36,998 bases of DNA from UBA7236 sp964638865 (GTDB taxonomy: Bacteria > Bacteroidota > Bacteroidia > Chitinophagales > BACL12), in NCBI GenBank assembly GCA_964638865.1, contig CAZXBG010000015.1, positions 1 to 36,998 of the forward strand, written 5' to 3'. Under the pieces are notes generated by a model. The model searched no databases and was not told where the DNA came from. It saw only the letters and a program-made list of their open reading frames with translations. Both the position numbers and the translations under genes were made by a program. This document shows positions 26,305-34,864 of this stretch, piece by piece (position 1 is the stretch's first letter; each line of letters starts with the position of its first letter).

Positions 26305-26360
26305 AATGAGTGAATGGTATTATTTTTAACTTAAAGTGCAATATGGGTTATTGAACGGGG
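26305..26360 (-). repeat. 56-bp promoter-associated repeat, copy B
   Basis: Near-identical to 24651-24706 with one mismatch. Its first 13 bases in the direction of transcription encode the last three codons and stop of the sensor kinase gene; the rest is upstream of the LamG/T9SS gene. Confidence 0.75.
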
Positions 26361-29248
26361 GTACTATTAAGTGGAATGGTGATTACAATTGTGACTCCTT
26401 TAGCGGTTTCACTGCCGGGATCAGTTGCTTTGGTTATGAAAAAATGTGCTTTGCCTGTTTGTTTTTCAAGTAATTCGAGCCTTCTTTTGGTAATAATAGC
26501 ACCCATACTCGTTTTAATGGTATTTGTTTTCTCCGTGTCCGCAATAGTATAACCTACACCATTATCGATTACCTTAATAATTAAATTAGAATCCTGTTTT
26601 TCAATATTGATATTTACGTGTCCATTTTCGGGTTTTGGAATTAACCCATGCCATATTGCATTTTCTACAAATGGCTGTATGACCATAGAGGGGATAAAAA
26701 TTTTATCTGTTTCTAATTCCGGTGCCACTGTAATGGAATATTCCAGTTTGTCACCAAAACGTACCTTTTCAAATTGTAAGTAAAGCGATAGCCGTTCAAT
26801 TTCTTCTTCCAGTGTTATGTATTTACTTTTTGACGTTTCTAAATTGAGGCGAATTAATCTGGCAAATTGTGTAAGATATTTATTTGCCTCTTTTTTATCG
26901 TTTCGGATAATATATTGTTGTACTGAATTAACTGCATTAAATATAAAATGAGGATTCATCATGGATTGTAAAGCCTGTTGTTCGGCGAAAGCAAGATCCT
27001 CACTTAACTTTAATTGGATAACAGCTTTTTGTTTGGTTTTATTGATTCTAAAAATAATAACGGAAGAGATCAGGATAGCAATAATTCCTATAAAAAGGGG
27101 ATTAAACCATCTTTGAGCGTAGAAGGGAGCTTCAATATTTATGGTAATTGAATTATCGGGCAAAGGGATGATATCGCCGTTTATCAAACGGAATTTAAGA
27201 TGGTGCAAACCAGGGCTTAATCCGCTTAATTCCAGCATGGAAACAGCAGCACTTTGCCAGTTTCCATTATCAATAGCATACTCTACCTGGGGAACGCTTG
27301 AAGCATATCGAATTGCTGCATAATGTATTCTAATAAATCCCTTTTTATAATCAGAGGTGATTTTTTCGTTATTTCTGAATGAACCTTTGTCAGAAATTAT
27401 ATTTATAAAATGAAACTTTGGAGTAGGTAAATTAACCGGAGTAATAAAATTATTCCATTTTAAAACACCAAAATCACCTGCAATTGCAAGGGTATTATTT
27501 TGAATATAAAAATCTCTTACATCGTTGGTTGGTAATCCATTGGATGTAGTAAGGGGAATTAATTTTTGAAACCCGTTTCTTTTTATTTTTATTCTGTTTA
27601 GTCCGGCAGGCGAATTTACCCATAGGGTATCACCTATCAATTGCATTTGGCGTGTCAGGTTGGTAGTTAAGCCATTTTGTGAGTGTGCCTGCCATTTTAA
27701 GGAATATTCCCTTGCGTCAAATGCATAAATTCCATATCCATCCGTAGAGATCAGTATAAGATTCTCCTTTTCATAAAATGCAATATCAAGTATACGTTTC
27801 CCGGTCAACTCCGGAACATTTATTCTTTTTATGGAATCTTTGTAAATATAAATTCCACTTTCAGAAGAGAACCAAAGCATATTTTTATTATATTGAACAC
27901 TAAATGATCTTTTAGAAAATATTAGATCCTCGGTCCAGATATTGTTCTTACGCCTAAAAATTGAAACACCATAAGAAAATGCAGCGGCAAATTCATTTTC
28001 ATTTAACACGGATAAGGATTTTACGGAGCTTCCACCTAACCTCCGCGGAATTAGATCGCTCTTATTTCTATTAATTTCAAATACACCTTCATCTGAAGCA
28101 ATCAGTAATAAATTTCCGGCGACCTTAAAATCAATTATTCTTGCATATTTATTAATATTTGTGAGGCTGAAATTGCTTTTGTTTTTTTGTTTGTCAATCA
28201 AAATGACCGATGCAAAAGAATTGCCTGCCCAGATATTTTCATTACTATCAATAAACAAACAATTAATTGGCAAAAATGAAGCTTCGTTGGAGGAAAAAAT
28301 TTGTTCCTTATTAAAAAAATCAGCATAAAAAACAAATATCCCGTTCGAAATAGTAGAAATCCAAAAATTTCCTTCAAAATCCTGAGCGATACTATTTACT
28401 TTGTATTCGGAAAGTAGAGTTGTGGAATTTCCGTTATGGATATATTGTATTCCTTTATTAAGGTCGAAATGCCAAAGATCATTATTCGAACCAACAAAAA
28501 GATTGGGTGTTTGATTTAAATTCGGATTAAAATTTTCAGGAACTATAAATGTGGAGGTCTTGTTAGAAAAAATTCCCTTATAGGTAATATAAAAATATTG
28601 AGCATTAGGATTTGTATTTGAATAAAGTAAAGGCAATATAATTTCATCATTTGTAATTTCGGCAACATTGTTTTTTAGACAATAATTAAGTCTTGTTTTA
28701 TCGCACATTACTGAAAAGTAAATCTTATTATCTAGTTCAAATAATCCGGAAACAGGATTGCATTTGGCGTCATATTTATTGTTTATTTTTACTATGGATT
28801 CTTCTTCAATTCTCACAATATCGTAGGGGGAATAAAGATATAACTCATTGGATAAAGTGATCAGATAATCGGATATCCTGTATTTATTATTTAATTCCGC
28901 CAAAAGGGAACTGTTTTTTTCGTTATAAACGATGTTGTCTTTTATAAAAAATACCTTTCCATTAAATGTAATCCCCCAAATTCTGTTTTGTTTATCACCA
29001 AAAACTAAAGTCACTTCTGTATCGGGGAGACCGTCTTCCGTACTAAATGTTTCAAATGTAACTCCATCATATCTTATAAGACCAATTCCGCTTCCAATCC
29101 AGATAAATCCATCATCAGCACAATATAGGCTGTAAATGGTCATTGTTGGAAGGCCGTTCAGGTAGTTGAATTGTTTACTGTAAAAATTTTGAGAAAAACT
29201 TTTAACTGAACAAATAATCAATAAACAGGTTATGAATTGTTTTGCCAT
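26348..29248 (-). CDS. Propeller sensor histidine kinase (LytS/YpdA-like HisKA family)
   Basis: A 966-residue sensor. After a signal peptide (ending KSFSQ) come two-component regulator propeller repeats (DDGFIWIGSGIGLIRYDG, NFWISTISNGIFVFY, ENIWAGNSF) to about residue 620, then a Y_Y_Y domain. One transmembrane helix (FIGIIAILISSVIIF) lies near residue 730. The cytoplasmic kinase has the phospho-acceptor motif MNPHFIFNAVNSVQQYI near 765-780 and ATP-binding motifs FVENAIWHGLI and IDNGVGY. The periplasmic propeller suggests an extracellular, possibly glycan, ligand (inference). It is separated from its response-regulator gene by one base. Confidence 0.93.
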   Translation of the reverse strand: MAKQFITCLLIICSVKSFSQNFYSKQFNYLNGLPTMTIYSLYCADDGFIWIGSGIGLIRYDGVTFETFSTEDGLPDTEVTLVFGDKQNRIWGITFNGKVFFIKDNIVYNEKNSSLLAELNNKYRISDYLITLSNELYLYSPYDIVRIEEESIVKINNKYDAKCNPVSGLFELDNKIYFSVMCDKTRLNYCLKNNVAEITNDEIILPLLYSNTNPNAQYFYITYKGIFSNKTSTFIVPENFNPNLNQTPNLFVGSNNDLWHFDLNKGIQYIHNGNSTTLLSEYKVNSIAQDFEGNFWISTISNGIFVFYADFFNKEQIFSSNEASFLPINCLFIDSNENIWAGNSFASVILIDKQKNKSNFSLTNINKYARIIDFKVAGNLLLIASDEGVFEINRNKSDLIPRRLGGSSVKSLSVLNENEFAAAFSYGVSIFRRKNNIWTEDLIFSKRSFSVQYNKNMLWFSSESGIYIYKDSIKRINVPELTGKRILDIAFYEKENLILISTDGYGIYAFDAREYSLKWQAHSQNGLTTNLTRQMQLIGDTLWVNSPAGLNRIKIKRNGFQKLIPLTTSNGLPTNDVRDFYIQNNTLAIAGDFGVLKWNNFITPVNLPTPKFHFINIISDKGSFRNNEKITSDYKKGFIRIHYAAIRYASSVPQVEYAIDNGNWQSAAVSMLELSGLSPGLHHLKFRLINGDIIPLPDNSITINIEAPFYAQRWFNPLFIGIIAILISSVIIFRINKTKQKAVIQLKLSEDLAFAEQQALQSMMNPHFIFNAVNSVQQYIIRNDKKEANKYLTQFARLIRLNLETSKSKYITLEEEIERLSLYLQFEKVRFGDKLEYSITVAPELETDKIFIPSMVIQPFVENAIWHGLIPKPENGHVNINIEKQDSNLIIKVIDNGVGYTIADTEKTNTIKTSMGAIITKRRLELLEKQTGKAHFFITKATDPGSETAKGVTIVITIPLNSTPVQ

Positions 29249-29249
29249 A

Positions 29250-30017
29250 TCATTGAATTAACAATGCCTGCATTAATTCCTGAATTTTTCTTCGGGAAAC
29301 CGGTAATAACGAGCCGTCATTCATAATTACACTGTTGCCGTCTTTTTTAATATACTCCACTACGTGAATCAGATTAATATGAAAGGATTTATGTATTCGG
29401 AAGAATCCTTCAGGGAGTTGTTGTTCAAATTCTGCCATTGTTTTGGATGCAACAATCTTACTGCCGCTTACAAGATGAAAGATGGTATAATTACTATCGG
29501 CTTCCATATAAACTATATCCTTAGCAAGTATGAAATGTATTCCTTCTGAATGTGGAACAGCTATGCGATTCAATTTTGAAGGAGAGGAAAATTTAGTTAT
29601 GATTTCCTGTATCGACCTTTCATAATTATGGTTAATAGCCCCTTGAACTGATAGTCGCTCCACTACTTTTGACACTGCCTGTTTCAACTCAGCAGCGTCT
29701 ACGGGTTTTAATAAATAATCTACTGCTGCTTCGCGAAATGCTTTTACAGCGTATTCGTTATGTGCAGTTACGAATACTACCTGGTATTTATTTTCCGGCA
29801 GCGAAGATAAAAGGTCAAAACCATTTTGTCCGGGCATAGAAATATCCAAAAAAATTACATCAATATTGTACTGCGTTAAAAAACTGCGTGCATCCTGCGC
29901 CGAATGTACCATACCTGCTACAAGCACTTCGGGACAATATTCATGAAGCAGCCAGCTTAAAGTTTCACAAGCGGGAAGTTCATCATCCACCAAAAGAGCA
30001 TTTATCTGTTCTGACAT
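29250..30017 (-). CDS. LytTR-family response regulator
   Basis: A receiver domain (LLVDDE acidic pocket, phospho-acceptor Asp in VIFLDISMPG, FVTAHNEYAVKAF, LLKPV) is followed by a C-terminal LytTR DNA-binding domain (YMEADSNYTIFHLVSG, FFRIHKSFHINLIHV, LLPVSRRK). It acts with the adjacent kinase. I start at ATG 30015-30017, giving 255 residues. A perfect -7 box at 30044-30051 ends only five bases before the upstream ATG at 30036-30038, and receivers normally begin within a few residues of the LLVDDE strand. Three TACTCAT repeats at 21-bp spacing upstream suggest autoregulation. Confidence 0.93.
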   Translation of the reverse strand: MSEQINALLVDDELPACETLSWLLHEYCPEVLVAGMVHSAQDARSFLTQYNIDVIFLDISMPGQNGFDLLSSLPENKYQVVFVTAHNEYAVKAFREAAVDYLLKPVDAAELKQAVSKVVERLSVQGAINHNYERSIQEIITKFSSPSKLNRIAVPHSEGIHFILAKDIVYMEADSNYTIFHLVSGSKIVASKTMAEFEQQLPEGFFRIHKSFHINLIHVVEYIKKDGNSVIMNDGSLLPVSRRKIQELMQALLIQ

Positions 30018-30043
30018 ATTTTGCACGAACTTGCGCATAAAAA

Positions 30044-30051
30044 CAAAATTA
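30044..30051 (-). promoter_or_regulatory. -7 promoter element TAATTTTG of the LytTR/kinase operon
   Basis: A perfect TAnnTTTG on the minus strand, identical to the ctaA box. It lies 26 bases before the chosen ATG at 30017 and 11 bases downstream of the nearest 21-bp-spaced repeat. Confidence 0.55.
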
Positions 30052-30061
30052 ACATCAATGA

Positions 30062-30110
30062 ATGAGTAAACTGCTATTGCTGATGAGTAAAAGGTTTTTC
30101 TAAATGAGTA
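30062..30110 (-). promoter_or_regulatory. Triple direct repeat at 21-bp spacing, probable LytTR binding site
   Basis: ATGAGTA on the plus strand (TACTCAT on the transcribed strand) starts at 30062, 30083 and 30104, exactly two helical turns apart each time. LytTR regulators such as AgrA bind roughly 9-bp direct repeats separated by about 12 bp, which is the same 21-bp period. The site is directly upstream of the LytTR regulator's own -7 box. Confidence 0.65.
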
Positions 30111-30161
30111 TTGGTAATTAAAAGTATCATCAAAGCGGGTTTGAAATGTTCGAAAAACAAT

Positions 30162-31385
30162 TTACTCCAGATCACTACTCAGCTTATACCTGCATACCCT
30201 GTTATTCCCCTTATCTACCACATAAACGGTTTCTCTTAAATAAGCAACGCCTGAAGGATCAATGAAATTAAACGGTCCGTCACCATTTCCGCCGAAAGAG
30301 GTAATTATTTGTTTTGTGCTGCTTGAGCCTGCGGGAGGATTAACACCTTCGTATCCTTTACGGGTAAATTGATATAGCGAATCAGTTCCCGCATCAACAA
30401 TAAAAATATATCCTGTAAAATCAGGCGCGATATACATATCTGTTGGATTGATAAATCTGTCGGGTTGATATAAAAATCTATCCGCCTTTGTAAAATCAAA
30501 TACGGTTAATAATGCATTTTCCCCGTAGGAAATTCCAGATTCAGGATCGGATGTTTGTGTTATCCAAAGACATTTATACGGTGCATTTTCGTTAGTGAGC
30601 GTTACCATAAATTCAGGCGAAGAGGATAAACCTGATAAACTTTGAGGTGGAGCTGCGAAGGTAGAAATTGCACTTACATCCCAAGTAGATTTTAAATTGC
30701 CGGTGGTAGGTGACAAACCATTTGCATAACCAATGTTTTCTCCATTTTCTTCAAAAAACAAAACGGTATTATCAGGACGCGCAATTCCGGAGAGATCGTT
30801 TTGTGGACCCTTACGCGCAACATACAAAGTATTATCAGCCAGTGTTGCTAGTCCTGTAAATTCAACAGCTTCATCATCGGCACCGCGAAATGCAGTAATA
30901 TTTCTGCTTGCATCACAGAAAGGATGTATGAGCGTGTCAATTACCTGAATATTGCCCGATGCAGTTCCTGTTAAATGATAAACTGCAGGAAGATTTTCTA
31001 AAATACCATCCTCATCAACATCAATATCCACTCTTCCTGTTACATAAGTATGTAAGTGCCGGTCTTGTGTAACATCTGTGGCACCGGGAATAAAATAGGT
31101 GATATAAATTGTTCCTGTTTGGTCCAATATATTTAAACCATTATCATCAATTACATAGATCATTTCGTCATACCCGCAATAAATATCTGTTGGATTTACA
31201 AAGTCATCCCAAAATGGTAAAATTGGAACATATCCTACTTCGTCTTGTACAAGATCAGGATCTATTGCACCCTCTTCAAAAATTTCGTCTGTAACCAGAT
31301 CGGCACGCGTGCCAAATAAAAAATCGCAACTGCTTTGCAGAACAACGGAAATTAAAATGATATATAAAAAAATATTTTTTTTCAT
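30162..31385 (-). CDS. Beta-propeller (NHL-like) lipoprotein
   Basis: A 407-residue protein with lipobox QSSC (about residues 17-20). Repeated propeller blades read as FVNPTDIYCGYDEMIYVID, FINPTDMYIAPDFTGYIFIV and FIDPSGVAYLRETVYVVD, typical of NHL-repeat propellers. An acidic stretch after the lipobox (EEGAIDPDLVQDE) may be a surface-export signal. It starts directly where the PorV/PorQ-like gene stops, so the two are almost certainly co-expressed. Its function is unknown; a cell-surface partner of that protein is plausible. No terminator is seen before the LytTR operon promoter. Confidence 0.8.
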   Translation of the reverse strand: MKKNIFLYIILISVVLQSSCDFLFGTRADLVTDEIFEEGAIDPDLVQDEVGYVPILPFWDDFVNPTDIYCGYDEMIYVIDDNGLNILDQTGTIYITYFIPGATDVTQDRHLHTYVTGRVDIDVDEDGILENLPAVYHLTGTASGNIQVIDTLIHPFCDASRNITAFRGADDEAVEFTGLATLADNTLYVARKGPQNDLSGIARPDNTVLFFEENGENIGYANGLSPTTGNLKSTWDVSAISTFAAPPQSLSGLSSSPEFMVTLTNENAPYKCLWITQTSDPESGISYGENALLTVFDFTKADRFLYQPDRFINPTDMYIAPDFTGYIFIVDAGTDSLYQFTRKGYEGVNPPAGSSSTKQIITSFGGNGDGPFNFIDPSGVAYLRETVYVVDKGNNRVCRYKLSSDLE

Positions 31386-32414
31386 TTAATGCGTGTCGCC
31401 TTCTTTATTTTTTGTTCTGTTTGGTAAAGTATATGCAATTCCAATCTTATTTATCAAACCTAAATTATTTAAATAATTAAAACCGTAGTCAAAATTAATT
31501 GTTCCGTACCTTCTTTTCAGAGATAATCCGAATCCGAATGCGGGATAGGCGGTATCGTCCAGAGCAAAAGTATATCCACTGCGGGCGTACAATAAATTTT
31601 TCCAGCAATATTCAAATCCGAGGCTATACGTTTCGTTATTATCGGTTGGATGATTTAATTGCAAAGCAGCAGTAAGCAAATGCGTTTCATTTTTAATAGC
31701 ATCCCATGCAAAACCCAATCGAAAAACTGTTGGCACCGAAATTTCTGTGAATGCATCTGCCGTTATAGAATCATTTAAATTTAAAACCGGAATTTCTCCT
31801 CCGGGTTCCGAATTAAATCCAAAATTGGAAATAGCAACTGCAAAACGTGTATTTGCAATTCCCACATCGTATTGAAATCCAAAATCAAAAACCAGATTTT
31901 GATTGTGCACAGATGCGAGGTCTTCCCGAATATATTTAGTGGTAATTCCGAAACTGAATTGATCGGTTAATTCTCTCGCAAGACTAATTCCGATCCCAAG
32001 ATCCGTAGCCCGAAAAGTTTGTCCGTTGCCAAAGGGTAAAAATTCGGTAGTTACCTCCATTTCACCGGCATCAAAATATTGAAGACTCACTCCTATAAGC
32101 GTATTGTCGCCTAATCTGTAAGTAATACCACCAAAATTCATACTTGTATTGGCTGCATAATCGGTATACGCAATTGCAAAATGAAATTTATTAGAATCTA
32201 AGCGGGTGATACCTGCAGGGTTCCAGTACAGAGAGGAAACATCATCAACAATGGTGATAAAACTTTCACTGAGTCCCGCAGAACGGGCATCAGGGCCTAT
32301 TTTTAAAAATTGCCAGCCTGTAGTTGCAGTGCGGCTATCGCCATAAGCAGGCAATATCTGGCCTTTGGCAAACAAAGGACCACACAAAACGCAAACAACT
32401 AGCAGGAGGCGCAT
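31386..32414 (-). CDS. PorV/PorQ-family outer-membrane protein
   Basis: A 342-residue protein with a signal peptide (LLLVVCVLCGPLFAKGQ) and the family opening GWQFLKIGPDARSAGLSES, then VSSLYWNPAGI. The rest alternates as expected for a beta-barrel (ISLARELTDQFSFGITTKYI, FGLSLKRRYGTINFDYGFN). PorV shuttles T9SS cargo at the outer membrane. Paralogs like this one occur beside surface-protein genes and may serve particular cargo (inference). It lies 48 bases after the choice-of-anchor-B T9SS gene and abuts the propeller lipoprotein gene. Confidence 0.85.
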   Translation of the reverse strand: MRLLLVVCVLCGPLFAKGQILPAYGDSRTATTGWQFLKIGPDARSAGLSESFITIVDDVSSLYWNPAGITRLDSNKFHFAIAYTDYAANTSMNFGGITYRLGDNTLIGVSLQYFDAGEMEVTTEFLPFGNGQTFRATDLGIGISLARELTDQFSFGITTKYIREDLASVHNQNLVFDFGFQYDVGIANTRFAVAISNFGFNSEPGGEIPVLNLNDSITADAFTEISVPTVFRLGFAWDAIKNETHLLTAALQLNHPTDNNETYSLGFEYCWKNLLYARSGYTFALDDTAYPAFGFGLSLKRRYGTINFDYGFNYLNNLGLINKIGIAYTLPNRTKNKEGDTH

Positions 32415-32462
32415 AACTGCACAAAGAAAATGAAAAAGAAGCAGATACCGTGCTGTTGCGGA

Positions 32463-34064
32463 TCAATAAACCATTATTTTTTTGTTCTGTATAAAAGCAC
32501 CATCATTATAACGAACAAAATAACATCCGGGAGCCAGAGAATTTCTGTTGATATTCTGTTCACCGGAACCGGAAATCGCAAAGGAATTAATAATTTGTCC
32601 TCCGATATTTAAAAATAGGATTTCTGCTGTTTTTGAATTGTTTATTGCATATTTTATTACAATATTTTTTGTGGAAACATCATAAAATATATTCAGATCA
32701 ACATCAGTAATAATTTCGGAAACTGCAATATTCCCACACTCCAAAGTTTCATTTAATTCAGTTTTAACACCCGGTATCAATTCGATGGAATTAATAATTT
32801 TTGTATCGCAACCAACACGACTAATTTCAATAGCATAAATTCCACTAGCATAATATCCTGTTTTATAATCTCCTGAAACATTCGTATTATCAGAAGCAGA
32901 TGTGCCAATTATATTTATCTCGGCATCATAAATATTTAATCCTGTGGTCACATCTTTAATATTGCCTTCTAAATAACACGCACGTGTATAACTTGGTTGT
33001 AAAATGAAGGTGGTTCCAATGCGATCAGTTGCAACTATATTCCCTGATTCAAAATAGGGATATACTCCCCAAACGCCACTGTAACCAGAGTTTGGGCCAA
33101 AAGGGCTGGTATCGTAATGTGCAACTTCAATTAGATTTTCAGGTTTATGCGCATCGTGAATAGTTACCCCTTCGGTATAATGTGCTGAAATGAGATATCC
33201 ATTTAAATAATAAACATTATGTGCAACGGTGGAATCGGGATCACCATGTTTAATGCCATCTAATTTTACCATGTCGCTAACATCTTCTACATGATAACTT
33301 TCAATAAATCCATAATTAATTTCATCGGTGGTAAATAAATATTTTCCATCATCACTTAACCAGCAATTGTGTGTTGCAGATGCACCTGTATTTTGTGAGC
33401 CTAATAAAACAATATCTGTTTTATCACTTACATCCAACACTTCAAATCTTCCATCATATATTTCTGCTGCCCATAAGGTATCATTTCGCACAAATCCATC
33501 ATGTATATAAGCATTTGTATAGGCGCCTACATAAACCGGATTTTTAGGATCAGGATTAAGGTCAACAATATATGCACCACCTAAACCGGTAGCAGCTCCT
33601 GAAAATCCGAATAAATAGCAAAATCCATTTTCATCTATAAAAATCGTATGGGCAGCAGTGAAGGGATGCAGGATATTCCCCTTAAAGTAAGCCGTATCAA
33701 TAGAAAGTGGCAGATTTGTGAGGTCTATAATTAACATGCCTTCATCAGCTGCTTCCGTAGAAATATAGGCGTGGTTGTTCCATACTTTAGCTTCGCGCCA
33801 TATACTTTCGGCACCGGGAATAAAAAATAATTCCTCCGGAGCTTCCGGTGTTGTAATATTTACAATGGAGGTTCCCAGAGAAGTGCCGATTATAGCATAT
33901 TCTTTTCCTGTGCCGTCGGTATATCCCCAGCATCCGCTCATTTCATAACCTGCGGGATACACAATTTCTGAGGCAACAGATAAGTTGTATTGAGCATTTA
34001 TTTTACCGTTAAACAGTAAACCAAATGTGAAAACAAAAACATAAATCAAGTTTGTAATTCGCAT
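32463..34064 (-). CDS. Choice-of-anchor-B family T9SS-secreted protein
   Basis: A 533-residue protein with a signal peptide (ending GKINAQ). A choice-of-anchor-B/LVIVD-type propeller region covers about residues 25-365 (SGCWGYTDGTGKEYAIIGT, HNCWLSDDGKYLFTTDE, VAHNVYYLNGYLISAHY, SGVWGVYPYFESGNIVATDR). A carboxypeptidase-regulatory-like domain follows (GNIKDVTTGLNIYDAEI). The C-terminus resembles a T9SS sorting domain (SLAPGCYFVRYNDG, NKKIMVY). It is first in a likely operon with the PorV/PorQ-like protein and the propeller lipoprotein. No exact -7 box was found in the 69-base divergent spacer to the methyltransferase gene. Confidence 0.88.
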   Translation of the reverse strand: MRITNLIYVFVFTFGLLFNGKINAQYNLSVASEIVYPAGYEMSGCWGYTDGTGKEYAIIGTSLGTSIVNITTPEAPEELFFIPGAESIWREAKVWNNHAYISTEAADEGMLIIDLTNLPLSIDTAYFKGNILHPFTAAHTIFIDENGFCYLFGFSGAATGLGGAYIVDLNPDPKNPVYVGAYTNAYIHDGFVRNDTLWAAEIYDGRFEVLDVSDKTDIVLLGSQNTGASATHNCWLSDDGKYLFTTDEINYGFIESYHVEDVSDMVKLDGIKHGDPDSTVAHNVYYLNGYLISAHYTEGVTIHDAHKPENLIEVAHYDTSPFGPNSGYSGVWGVYPYFESGNIVATDRIGTTFILQPSYTRACYLEGNIKDVTTGLNIYDAEINIIGTSASDNTNVSGDYKTGYYASGIYAIEISRVGCDTKIINSIELIPGVKTELNETLECGNIAVSEIITDVDLNIFYDVSTKNIVIKYAINNSKTAEILFLNIGGQIINSFAISGSGEQNINRNSLAPGCYFVRYNDGAFIQNKKIMVY

Positions 34065-34133
34065 ATTCGCTAATTTATGTAAAAATATTTTGCAATTTTG
34101 TGATTCATGTAATAAAAATGTAAAAACAAGGTT

Positions 34134-34775
34134 ATGGAAAATATTATTTCAGCAGAAATTGAACAATATATTGCAGAACATTCGTCCAAAGAGTCAACAA
34201 CCCTTTCTGACCTGAACAGAGAAACTTATATAAAGGCGATGATGCCTCAAATGCTAAGCGGACAAGTGCAAGGGAAATTTCTTGAATTTATTTCCCGCAT
34301 GATAAGTCCGGAAAACATATTGGAGATCGGCACCTATACGGGTTATAGTGCCATTTGCCTTTCAAAGGGATTAAAACAGGGTGGCAAACTTGTAACTATC
34401 GATATAAATGAAGAACTTACTCCAATGGTAAAAAAATTTGTAACATTGGAAAAAATGGAGGATAAAATAGAAGTTTTAACAGGAAATGCGATGCAAATTA
34501 TTCCAACCTTAACACAACAATTCGACCTTGTTTTTATAGATGCGGATAAAAATAACTACTCCAATTATTTTGACCTTGTAATTGAAAAAGTAAGACCCGG
34601 AGGTTGGATACTTGCCGATAATGTTTTGTGGAGTGGAAAGATCATTTCAAACAATATGGATAAGGACACTATTGCGATTGATGCGTACAATAAAAAAATT
34701 CAGCAGGATGTTCGGGTGGAAAATGTGATCATTTCTATCCGCGATGGCATCAATATTGCCCGAAAAATTGGATAA
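34134..34775 (+). CDS. Class I SAM-dependent O-methyltransferase
   Basis: A 213-residue member of the O-methyltransferase family 3 (catechol/caffeoyl-CoA type). The SAM-binding motif LEIGTYTGYSAICLS lies near residues 62-76, with VTIDINEE after it and the metal-binding FIDADKNNY near 132-140. GGWILADNVLWSGK follows, as usual in this family. The natural acceptor is not predictable. A near-match -7 box (CAATTTTG) lies at 34093-34100. The gene is followed after about 90 bases by the glucosaminidase gene. Confidence 0.92.
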   Translation: MENIISAEIEQYIAEHSSKESTTLSDLNRETYIKAMMPQMLSGQVQGKFLEFISRMISPENILEIGTYTGYSAICLSKGLKQGGKLVTIDINEELTPMVKKFVTLEKMEDKIEVLTGNAMQIIPTLTQQFDLVFIDADKNNYSNYFDLVIEKVRPGGWILADNVLWSGKIISNNMDKDTIAIDAYNKKIQQDVRVENVIISIRDGINIARKIG

Positions 34776-34864
34776 ATAACAATTTGTTGCGGATAATATT
34801 AGTTGATCCTCAGCCGTTTACAGAGGTAATTTTGATTGTGATAAACCGCAACACAAATTACGGA

